This document shows positions 38,098-46,900 of a DNA stretch of 64,000 nucleotides, one piece after another; the stretch's first letter is position 1, and each line of letters starts with the position of its first letter. The DNA comes from CAYIHX01 sp964363305 (GTDB lineage Bacteria; Bdellovibrionota; UBA1018). The DNA lies in contig CAYIHX010000011.1 of the NCBI GenBank assembly GCA_964363305.1, positions 20,776 through 84,775 of the forward strand, given 5' to 3'. The notes beneath the pieces were generated by a model. The model did not search any database. It was given only the letters and a program-made list of their open reading frames with translations, and was not told the origin of the DNA. The position numbers and the translations under genes were made by a program.

Positions 38098-39074
38098 CAT
38101 GGAATGGGCGCCTCGATTGACGCGTCGGGCATCAAAAGGTGCTCGGATCCCTCAATCTTTAGCTTCCACGAGTGGAGGTAGAGCCGCGGCGCGGGCGCGC
38201 CGCCGTAGAGCGGGTCGCCGAGGATCGGCCAGCCCATCGAGGCGAGATGACAGCGAATCTGGTGTCGTACGCCGGTGGTGATTCGCACCGTGATCTGGTG
38301 CGTGCCGTCCTCGAGCGCCTCAAAGCTCAGCACCTCGGTCAGGGCGGGGAGTTTCTTTGCTCCCTGAGCGGCGAGCGCCTGGCTGTAGGTTCGCATTCTT
38401 TTTGAAGAGCTGGGGTCTGACGTCAGCGGCAGGTCGATGCGGGTTCCGGGCGCAAGGGGGAGTGGCGTGCGCTTCGCACTCGCGCTGACCCGAGCGCAGT
38501 AGATTTTTCCGACGTGACCGCTGCTCCACAGGGCGCGAAGCCGCTCGAAGGCGGCCTGGGTTTTCGCGAATGCGAGCAGGCCGCTCGTGGCCGTGTCGAG
38601 CCGATGCAGCAAGCCGGGCTCGAGTCCGCCCTTGCCGACCGCGGCCAGACCGGGACACCGGGCGATCGCCGCGTTGACGGCTGTTCCAGTTTCCGAGCCC
38701 GAAAGAGGAAGTGTCGGTATACCGGACGTCTTGTCGAGCACGAGAAGCTCATCTGATTCGAAACACACGGATAGAAAACAGCCGCGAGGATCGGGGATCG
38801 CCAGCGGAGGGAAGCGGCTTTGCATGATCAGCGTGAGCAACTGGGGCTCGTCAATGATGTAGGTGCCCGGAGAAAGCGGAAAGCTCGCGTTGACTTGGAG
38901 TCGTCGTCCTTCGGGCGTGAGGAGCGTCATGGACCCGAGGTCGGTCAGGACAGCTTTTATTTTTCTTCTACTCAGAAGCGGAGCTTCCGTTCGCGCGGCT
39001 TCGGTCAGCGCCACGTCGAGCCGGGTCGGCTGGCTCACGGTGAGCTGCAGGCTCAGTAGCTCGGTATTTGGCAT
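38079..39074 (-). CDS. RluA-family pseudouridine synthase with REP-derived C-terminus
   Basis: The 331-residue protein has the RluA catalytic motif HRLDTATSGLLAFAKT (catalytic Asp in HRLD) and the later RTTGVRHQIRCHL-like segment (ITTGVRHQIRCHLASMGWPILGD), as in RluA/RluC/RluD. An N-terminal S4-like region (LDVALTEAARTEAPLLSRRKI) precedes. The gene overlaps the upstream lipoprotein gene by 22 bp. Its last 24 codons (GSEHLLMPDAS... PWDPSTF, stop) are read through two REP copies in two different frames; the original C-terminus was evidently lost. The enzyme core is intact. Which uridine it modifies is unknown. Confidence 0.9.
   Translation of the reverse strand: MPNTELLSLQLTVSQPTRLDVALTEAARTEAPLLSRRKIKAVLTDLGSMTLLTPEGRRLQVNASFPLSPGTYIIDEPQLLTLIMQSRFPPLAIPDPRGCFLSVCFESDELLVLDKTSGIPTLPLSGSETGTAVNAAIARCPGLAAVGKGGLEPGLLHRLDTATSGLLAFAKTQAAFERLRALWSSGHVGKIYCARVSASAKRTPLPLAPGTRIDLPLTSDPSSSKRMRTYSQALAAQGAKKLPALTEVLSFEALEDGTHQITVRITTGVRHQIRCHLASMGWPILGDPLYGGAPAPRLYLHSWKLKIEGSEHLLMPDASIEAPIPWDPSTF
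38117..38150 (-). repeat. REP element, subfamily A, copy 5 (inverted)
   Basis: The full 34-bp copy with loop CCGAC (read on the minus strand) lies 19 bp from copy 4 in the same orientation. It is translated in frame as part of the RluA-type protein (residues GSEHLLMPDAS). Confidence 0.9.
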
Positions 39075-41569
39075 GGAACGTCGGGCTCAAGGTGGGAGGA
39101 TCGGTTGAAGAAGCGTTCCCCGGTTCCGGTCACGCCCGAAATTCCGGTATCCATGCGAACCGTTGCGCCACAGCATCCCTTCGAAGGCGTAGCCTTTCCT
39201 GTCTTGCCCCCGCCGCCGTCGAAGGTGACGATACAGCCATAGGTCGAGTCTGCTGCAAGGGCGTCCTCAATCGGCTTGGAGCGGGCCAGCAACGGATAGC
39301 GACTCAGCTCGGCTGCGATGTGCGGAATCTGATTCACGACGGTTCGATCGCAGGTTTGATCGGCGCAGTAGTAGCAGCGGTTTGCCGAGCAGCCCACGCA
39401 GCCGGAAGGCCCCTGCGTCCCTCCGCTCGTGCAGGCGGTTCCTGCGGAAAAAAGGTCCGTCCATTCCGTGCTCATCCCGGCGGGATGCCAAGCAACTCCC
39501 GCGATCATACCGCCCTCGGCCGCCGTGGAGGGACAGGCGGCCGTCGTATCCGGGAGAGCGGGATATCTGTTGACCGGCGAAGTGACCTTGGTCATGTCGA
39601 TTTGGGTTCGGGTGCAGCTGTTGCTCGCGCTGTTTTTGGCGACGTGAGAAGTGAAGTTCAAGACCAGGCCGGGCAGTTGAGGAGTGCTCGGGTTGAGGCC
39701 CCGATCGATATTCTGAATGTCTGGATTTTGCGAAGGATAGCTCTCCGCGCACCAGGAGATGTTTCCGGAAGAAGGGTCTCGCGAAAAATGCAGCGGAGGA
39801 TCGATGAATGGCGTCGATTGGGGCGAGCAGGCTTCGAACGAAGTATCCTCTTCGTAGTGGGGCGACCAGGCTTGCGCCGGACGAATGTGAACCTCTTTGT
39901 AGATCGGGTTCTGGGAGATGTGCGGGGTGACCAGGGAGAAATTCTGGGTGGTCCAGTTGAGTTTGGGCAGCACGGCCGAGCAAGCGTTGGGCGCGATCGA
40001 AGAGGGCGAGCCTGTTCGAATATCGATGTTGGGGAACTGGATGCCGTCGACGTTTTTGCCATTCCAAAGCGGGTTGTTCGTCGCCACGTAACCGGGGCGA
40101 CGTCTGCGATCGGCGGGATTCGAGCTGTCGACGTAGTCGGCGTCGACCAGCTCGGAGGTCACACCGCGGTGATCGAAGTAGGCGAACGGGCAGGGCTTCG
40201 GCCCGCGCATCGTATAGGGTTTGCGCGGATCGACTCCGGCGGCATTGATCGGGCGATCGAGTACGTAGATCTGATCCGTGCGCTGAGGTTCCTCGATCAG
40301 ATGTCCGTCGCTATCAAAGATGGGTGGATAGAGCGCGACGAATTTCCGGAGGCGGAAGGTGGGACGGATCGTTCCGTCGGCGAGTTGAATGGCCGAGCAG
40401 GTGCCGTCCGAGCTGGGCTTCATGGCGAAGCCGAGGCACTTGTTGATCATACCGTCGGTGGCCGGGGAGGTGGTGGAGCTGCTGCTGGATGTGCTTGTGG
40501 TGCCGGTATCGCAGGAACTATTGACTGAACCCGTGTCGCCACCGGCGATTTTGCTGCGGGCAACGACCCCGACTTTGAAGTCCGTCGTGCGCACGACGGA
40601 TAAGGCGAAGTTCTGATCGAGCGGCCAATAGTCGGGTTGGACGCCGCTGCCGCTTCCGCCGCGAAGAGTTTCGGCGACGTTGGGGCAGACGTAGCTGTTG
40701 TTTTGCGGGTTGATTTCGCCGCGGCGCGAGTCGGGGATGTAGAGATTGTAATAGTAGGATTGCGCCGAAACCTGAGGTGGAGCGGCTTCACATTCGTCGC
40801 TCGCGCTGCCGTCGTCGCTGGCTTTTGTCACGCAAAAACGGGACCCGAAAATGATGGGGATCTGCTCTCCGGTTGAGGGATTGGAAACCATTCGGCGGCG
40901 CGATCGAACATCCATGCCGCGTTGCCGGGCTTCGAAGCAGCTGTAGCGGAGAACATTGTCGAAAATATTTCCGTTCACATCGCGGAAGGCCCCGGTCGCG
41001 GCCGTCGACCGTTTGACATAGCGGTAGGCATTCATCGTAAAGGAAAGCGGATTGCCGCTGGCGGGTACGAGCTTGATTTTGATCGTCGTGCCGTCGAGGA
41101 TCTCCGTGCTGTAGACCGAGGGCGCCGGGCAAGTGACGCTCGCCGCCTGGGGCGTGTTGATCACCGTCGTGACGGTGCGGCTGATGGGTGAGGAGGAGCC
41201 CGTGGAGTCGTTGACTTCTGACCAGGTGAATTCGCAGCGGCAGGGGCGGGAGGCCTGCGGGTTCGACGTGTTCGTGTTGCACACGTCGTTCAGTGCCTGG
41301 GTTGAGCGCGAGGTGTCGAAGTAGATCTGAGTGGTGAAGGCGTTCGCCCCGCCAGAGGAGGCGGCCGTGATATTGACCGAAGAGATCGCGAAATCTTTCG
41401 CCGAAGAGGAACTCGTGCCACTCGTGTCATCTGGAGTGGAGGTCGGGTCCGCACTGATGTTGAGCGAGAGGCTGTCGAAGCCGTTCGTGCATGCGGTACT
41501 GAATGCGCCGAGGACGAGCGCGGCGAGGAGAAGCCTGGGAAGCGAGCTTCGGTTGGATTGAAAGTGCAT
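39053..41569 (-). CDS. Large Cys-rich lipoprotein of unknown function (operon gene 4)
   Basis: Start at 41569 (MHFQSNRSSLPR) gives a signal peptide with lipobox FSTAC (Cys27). The 838-residue product is rich in Ser/Thr after the lipobox (disordered tether) and carries many Cys in the body, such as CRCEFTW, NVLRYSCFEARQRG, CETAP-like clusters and CVGCSANRCYYCADQTCDRT near the C-terminus. The motifs C-x-C-x-F and LRYxC recur in the adjacent 714-residue lipoprotein, so the two are likely distant paralogues. No enzymatic motif is recognised. Localisation to the outer membrane or cell surface is inferred. It ends inside the start of the RluA-type gene. Confidence 0.75.
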   Translation of the reverse strand: MHFQSNRSSLPRLLLAALVLGAFSTACTNGFDSLSLNISADPTSTPDDTSGTSSSSAKDFAISSVNITAASSGGANAFTTQIYFDTSRSTQALNDVCNTNTSNPQASRPCRCEFTWSEVNDSTGSSSPISRTVTTVINTPQAASVTCPAPSVYSTEILDGTTIKIKLVPASGNPLSFTMNAYRYVKRSTAATGAFRDVNGNIFDNVLRYSCFEARQRGMDVRSRRRMVSNPSTGEQIPIIFGSRFCVTKASDDGSASDECEAAPPQVSAQSYYYNLYIPDSRRGEINPQNNSYVCPNVAETLRGGSGSGVQPDYWPLDQNFALSVVRTTDFKVGVVARSKIAGGDTGSVNSSCDTGTTSTSSSSSTTSPATDGMINKCLGFAMKPSSDGTCSAIQLADGTIRPTFRLRKFVALYPPIFDSDGHLIEEPQRTDQIYVLDRPINAAGVDPRKPYTMRGPKPCPFAYFDHRGVTSELVDADYVDSSNPADRRRRPGYVATNNPLWNGKNVDGIQFPNIDIRTGSPSSIAPNACSAVLPKLNWTTQNFSLVTPHISQNPIYKEVHIRPAQAWSPHYEEDTSFEACSPQSTPFIDPPLHFSRDPSSGNISWCAESYPSQNPDIQNIDRGLNPSTPQLPGLVLNFTSHVAKNSASNSCTRTQIDMTKVTSPVNRYPALPDTTAACPSTAAEGGMIAGVAWHPAGMSTEWTDLFSAGTACTSGGTQGPSGCVGCSANRCYYCADQTCDRTVVNQIPHIAAELSRYPLLARSKPIEDALAADSTYGCIVTFDGGGGKTGKATPSKGCCGATVRMDTGISGVTGTGERFFNRSSHLEPDVPCQIPSY

Positions 41570-41601
41570 CGGCGTCTCGTCTCCTTTCTCGGGTTTTCTC
41601 A

Positions 41602-43746
41602 TTATGGGTTGATTGGCTGTAGGGCGCAAATCGGATATCCACGAACGACGTTCGGATCGTTTCCGCTGACGGCTGGATCAACGGCGGATTGGTCACGATT
41701 GACGAACTGGTAACGGATTTTCCTATTTTCCGGGCAATCCGGGGTTCCGTCCGGACGTAGCCCGGGGGAGGTCGGATCGGCAGAACTACAGTCTCCTCCG
41801 GAATAGAATCGGTAGGGGCGATAGGTCGCGCCGAGACCACTGTCGCTGGACTCGAGCATGTGCCGGGTCATGACGTTGGTCGGAGTCACGACGTAGACGA
41901 AGTCCTGAATCGGAGTCGAGTCGATGAGGATCTGGCCGTTCGCCTCGTCGTAGGGCGCTGACCAGTCGGGCGTTGCCTCGGAGGCCGGGGCGCGCCGGGC
42001 GGAGTCAGCGGGAAAGGGGGCTCCGTCCGAATCTTGAGAAGGGTTCACATCGGACAGGAGGCCCTGGCTGCCGAAGCCTCCGCAGAGGTTGAATACATTG
42101 TAAGGGGAGGAGCAGTCGTCGTGGGCGGTGGCCGGCGAGGTGGCTCCTGCATGTACGGAGCCGGAGATCGTGTTGAGATCGCAGAGGGCGCTGTAGTTGG
42201 AAATCAGGGCGGTATTTTCTTCGGGCTTGAAGTAGCGCCGCCAAGTGTCCGACCCGAGCGAGAGAGTTTGATGGTTGGTGCCGAGGGCATTTGAGCTGTT
42301 CGTGGTTCCTCCCGGATTGATCTTTGCGCAACGGGTACTTTCGCGTTGCCCGCTGGAGTCCCAGATCACACGGTCGGCGAGGACTGTACCCTGGGCGTTG
42401 CCCATAGTCAGGGACACCGCCGCGTTGCAGGCACCGGTGTTGTCGACGGCGGAAGCAATGGCGAGGTCCGCCTGTTGCGCGTTCGATCCGCAGGTCGGAA
42501 TGATCGGGGCGCGATAGGTGCTAGAGCCATCCGCGCTCTGAAGCGTCCAGAGGCCCGGGTTACACGAAACGCCGCTGATGCCCTGAAGACTGGCCGCTGT
42601 CGGGTAGGAGCGTTGCGGAATGGTGCCCCGAAACGACCAGACTTTCACCCACTTGTAGCCTGAGGGAATGGGGGTGTCGCTGTTCGGGCAGCTTTCCTCT
42701 CCATCGATTGTTGCTCGAACGGGCGGAGCGCCGTAGCCGATGGAAGGAAGACGCCTGGGCCCCGAGCCGGTTGGGGCCACTGACGTGGTGGCTTCGTAAG
42801 GGATGGTGTAAGTATTGAAAGGGACGGTAAAGACCCCCGTCATTTCTTTTGCGAGATAGAAGGTCGCTCGGTCGAGGCTCGGATCGGAAGGCGGATAGAT
42901 GCGGCGGTTGCCGGTCGAATCGGGCTGCACGCTGTAAAGAGTCAGGTCGGCACCGAACGAGGAGTCGTTCGGGGTCGTCGGGCAGATCCAGCCGCGATCC
43001 GTTTGCGCGGAGCCGGTAAAGACGCCACGGCTTGAATCGGCGAAATGCCCCATGGCGCGCCCGAAGTTAGTCGTATGGAAATTGATGAGCAGGGCGAATG
43101 CGCCGTCGTCCGAGAGAAAGGGGTCGATGACACGGCTGTCGAGGGCGTGGGGCACGTAGAGCGCTTGCTTACACTGATAGCGCAGGGCCCGTAGAAAGGT
43201 GCTTGAATCGGTCGGTGAGGCCGAGATGCCCGTGCCGGTGAAGCGAAAGGTGAGCTCGTTTGAGTAAACGTCGACGTTCGTGAGATGGACCTTCACCTTC
43301 ATGGATGTTACTTCGCCTTGAGGGACGCTCGTGTAAGCGCAGCGAATCATATTGTCTTCGCGGTAGAGGGTGTCGACATCAAAATTTTGAGTGGTGCCGT
43401 CCGAGAGCGTGAAGGCGAAATTGCAGGAGCAGCTACTGGGACCGTCCTGGCCGGCGCCGCTGCTTTGAGCCACACAGTACTGCGCGAAGGCGTTGCTGCC
43501 GTCGCCGTGAAGGTCAAGGTTCGCCGTCGGGGCTTGCGTGCTCTTTACGACTCTCGAAAGCGTGATGAGGCTGGAGTTGGCGCCATTCCCCGCGAGCGGG
43601 TTACTCTGTTCGATTTCGTCGCCACCGTCGGTAGAAAACCGCGTGGAGGTGCCGAAATTGGTGAGGCAGCCGGACAAGGAGATGAGAACTCCCGCCAGTG
43701 CCAAGACACGAATCGTCGATGCGGATGGTCCCCCGACCTGCATCAC
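41602..43746 (-). CDS. Large lipoprotein of unknown function (operon gene 3)
   Basis: The 714-residue product has a signal peptide with lipobox ISLSGC (Cys27 from the first Met; start could be the second Met). The body shares with the downstream protein a C-x-C-x-F segment (SCSCNFAFTLSDGTT) and an LRYQC motif. It lies 32 bp upstream of the 41569 start and 157 bp downstream of the Kelch-like gene. It is probably a surface or periplasmic partner of these proteins. The family is not recognised. Confidence 0.75.
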   Translation of the reverse strand: MMQVGGPSASTIRVLALAGVLISLSGCLTNFGTSTRFSTDGGDEIEQSNPLAGNGANSSLITLSRVVKSTQAPTANLDLHGDGSNAFAQYCVAQSSGAGQDGPSSCSCNFAFTLSDGTTQNFDVDTLYREDNMIRCAYTSVPQGEVTSMKVKVHLTNVDVYSNELTFRFTGTGISASPTDSSTFLRALRYQCKQALYVPHALDSRVIDPFLSDDGAFALLINFHTTNFGRAMGHFADSSRGVFTGSAQTDRGWICPTTPNDSSFGADLTLYSVQPDSTGNRRIYPPSDPSLDRATFYLAKEMTGVFTVPFNTYTIPYEATTSVAPTGSGPRRLPSIGYGAPPVRATIDGEESCPNSDTPIPSGYKWVKVWSFRGTIPQRSYPTAASLQGISGVSCNPGLWTLQSADGSSTYRAPIIPTCGSNAQQADLAIASAVDNTGACNAAVSLTMGNAQGTVLADRVIWDSSGQRESTRCAKINPGGTTNSSNALGTNHQTLSLGSDTWRRYFKPEENTALISNYSALCDLNTISGSVHAGATSPATAHDDCSSPYNVFNLCGGFGSQGLLSDVNPSQDSDGAPFPADSARRAPASEATPDWSAPYDEANGQILIDSTPIQDFVYVVTPTNVMTRHMLESSDSGLGATYRPYRFYSGGDCSSADPTSPGLRPDGTPDCPENRKIRYQFVNRDQSAVDPAVSGNDPNVVRGYPICALQPINP

Positions 43747-43903
43747 CCCGTCACCCTCCTTCTGCCCCTCAAGGGATACTTCGATGCAAGAGTTGTGCGT
43801 CCGGTAGCGGTTTCGAATGAAAATCGATAGTTAGGCTTCATCCGTGGGCCTAAAAGATGGCGAACTTTTCGACAGTGTCGAAGGCTTGGACAGTTTGAGC
43901 TTT

Positions 43904-46900
43904 TCATGGGGAGGTCTCCGGCGCGGGCTGCGTTCGGAAAACCGAGGCGTCGATCAGAATCGCGGAGCCTGAGTAACGCTCGATGCGAATTCGATCGATC
44001 GTGCTGCTGGCCGAGATGGGAAGAATGACCTGCTCTTGTCGGAGCCCGCTGGCCGGAGGAGCCAGCACGGCGAGCGTGTCGACGACCTGGGGATATTCAT
44101 CGAGCGAGGAGTACTGCAGGTGGCGGGGCTGGAGGGCGGCTTGAATCGAGTCGAGCGAAAGACCGGTGCGAATCAGATGGATTTTGAGCTGCGCCGCTTC
44201 GGAGGGATCGTAGTTCGCGCCGTCGGGGCGGCGATGATCCGGGCCGAGCGCGATGAAGGTCAGATTGAGCACAAGGTTTTCCGTCGTGCCCATCTTGGAG
44301 CGGTCGAGGTCGATATAGACTCCACCGGCCAGGAGCTTGCTGATGCTGGAGTCGGTGGTGTTGACCGGGCCTTGCTTGGCGCAGGCGGAGTCGAAGAGGG
44401 AGTAGTACCCCGTGTTGTAGCCACCGGAGGGGATGAACGTCGAGGCGGCGAAGGAGACCGAGCCGGTGAGCGCGCCCTTGGATTGGATGTAGGGTGAGTT
44501 CCCGAAAACTGATTTTTTTCTCCAAAGATAGCAGGGAAAAGTAGGGGAAGCCGAGAAATCGATTTCGTCGTAGGCGGGTTCCCCCGCCAAGGGCGCGGCC
44601 TCGAATCGAGTGCCGGTATAGACTTCGGGAATCGAGAGATCGCTGCCTGCGAGGGTCACCGTCTGGGTGAGGGGGAGCCCCTGGTAGTCGGTCGCGTCGA
44701 CATGCACTGCTCGATAACCGCCCACGAGGACGAGCTGGTTGTTGAGGGAATCGAAGGAGAGCGAGTGACCATAGCGGGCGATGGGCTCGTCACCATCGAC
44801 GCGCGGGCAGTTGGGGACTTCATCCCAGAAGCCGTTGATTTCTTCCGCCAGTAGCGAATATGTTTTGGTGGGCGGCGTGTATTCGAGCACGGTGTTGTAG
44901 CCTGTGAGGGCGATTCCGGAGGTGACGCTCATGTCGGGTTCGCCCGCAGGAACGGGCGCACCGGAGGGCGCGAGGCCGCCCACGAGGAGGATGCGATCGC
45001 GGATCGGATTGTAGGTGCCGGCGCCGAGGTAAGATCCCGCCAGGGCGTCTGCGGTGGTTGTGGCCGGTGTACCGGTCGCCCCTGGAACGCCCGCGGTGAG
45101 TGGCCTCCCTTGCGGCGTTTTATACAGCCACCGGCCCGTGTATTCGGCCGTGGGCGAGACGCTGTTCTCGTTCTCCGTCTCAACGTAGGCGTCGCATTCG
45201 GCATGGTCGTAGGGGTCGGTCGTGCTCGTGGCGGGGCGTTCGCCGGGGCTGGAGGTGCAGAACTTCCATACATCGCCCACGGATGCGAATTTTCCGCTCT
45301 TTTTTCGGCCTCCGAACAGGAAGACTTCGGGGATGGGGAGGGGTTTCACTGGGGTTCCGTCAACACTGTCGTTGATCGCCATCGGATAGAGGCGGGTCAC
45401 CATCGTGGCGCCCGCGAGGGGAGGGGGGGAGAAGTGGCGAAGATTGGAGTTGACGAGACCGGTGGCGGTCGAGCCGCTGAGGGTGGCGAGGCCTGTAAAT
45501 GCAGAGGGGAGCGGGGCCAGTGCGTAAGTCTGAATTCGGTCGAAGCGGCTCATGAGGCTGAAGGGACTGGCGGTTATTGTTCCTAGTGTTCCCTGCCCGA
45601 GCAACTTCACCCGATTCCAGGTATTCGCGGCGAAGTCGTAGAGGTAGGTATCTCCGAGAGTGGGCGCGACGAATGAATCACCGCTGATCCCTTGCTGGGG
45701 ATTGGAGAGCGCGGTTTCGCCGCCGAACAGCAGGGCGCGATGAATTTGCTGGCCGGTAAAGGGGAGCGCGTAACTGTATGACGCAAGGGCGGCAAGCCGC
45801 CGGGGCGGCAAGTTGTTATCGACCCGTTGCCAGTGCCCGTGCGGGCCCGGGGAGCTGGAGCTGCTCGAGGGCGCGCCCGTGGGATCAAACATCCAGCGAT
45901 CACCGAGAATGGAGGTTTCGAGCTGATCGGCGCTCCCGCCTTCCATGAAGATTCCGAATGAGCAGGGAGCGTTCGCGTCCGTGCAATCGGGTTCGGTGGT
46001 CGGGTCGACGTTGTGGTAGTTCACTTCGACCATGCGGTGAGATTTTCGAGCTTGCGGGCAACTCGGGTAGCAGGTGGGACTGAGCTGGCGCCAGGAGACG
46101 CTGAGTGTCGTCAGCGAGTTGATGGTGAGCTCCCAGGTTTCGGCGCGCGGGGCGCTTTCGTCTTTCCAGAGCTGCCCGCCGAAGAGGTAGAATTTTCCGG
46201 TGATATGGCTGTAGACGATCGCGGCGTTTGAAAGTTGCGGGGGGCCGCCGCTGCCGAGGATGTTTTGCCAGAGGCCTGTGCTTAAGTTCAGCACGTAGAC
46301 GTACGGAGACGCGTTCTGATTGCTCGCGAATCGCGTGTCATCGATTCCTCCGAAGGCCGCGATGATCGGCGTGGTGGAGAACATCCCCCGCGCCGTGGCC
46401 ATTCCTGCGAGCGCAGGCGCGAGAGAAGCTCCGGTCCAGGCTGCTGGCGTGCTTTGGGTGGCGACGCTTGGTATGAGCTCTCCGTTGTTGAGTGCAAGGG
46501 AGAAGCGTCTCCCGGTGTCGGTGGTTGAGAAGCAGCCGTCACCGCTGATGAGGGTCGGATCAGAGAGATACCCTTGGCAGCGAGACCCTCCAATCATGAC
46601 GAATTCACTAGTGGATGCGCCCTGGAGAAGACTGGAGCCTCCGTACCAGGGAAAGGCCTCCGAATAAGCGACGGTGCTCCAAAGGTGAGGCTTCGCCCAG
46701 TCGTTCGGCCGAAGACGATAGCCTTGATCACGTTGGGTCGGAGTGCCCATGACCTCGCCCACCTCATTGGGCAAGGGACCGGCGGGCCCGGTGCCTCCGA
46801 CACCGATACTGATCGGCGCGAAGACGCGGATTTGTCCGTAGGTGATGTGTGCGCCCGTCGCGCTGGGGTATCCGAAACCAATTTTATCCCAGAGGTAATC

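Noticed and set aside
39068..40528. 486-residue open frame on the plus strand
   Set aside because: It is antisense to the Cys-rich lipoprotein, rich in Arg/Gly/Val and without a recognisable domain.
43868..43882. Dyad TTCGACAGTGTCGAA between the Kelch-like gene and the next lipoprotein
   Set aside because: It is short, with no T-run and no partner elsewhere in the gap, so no function is claimed.
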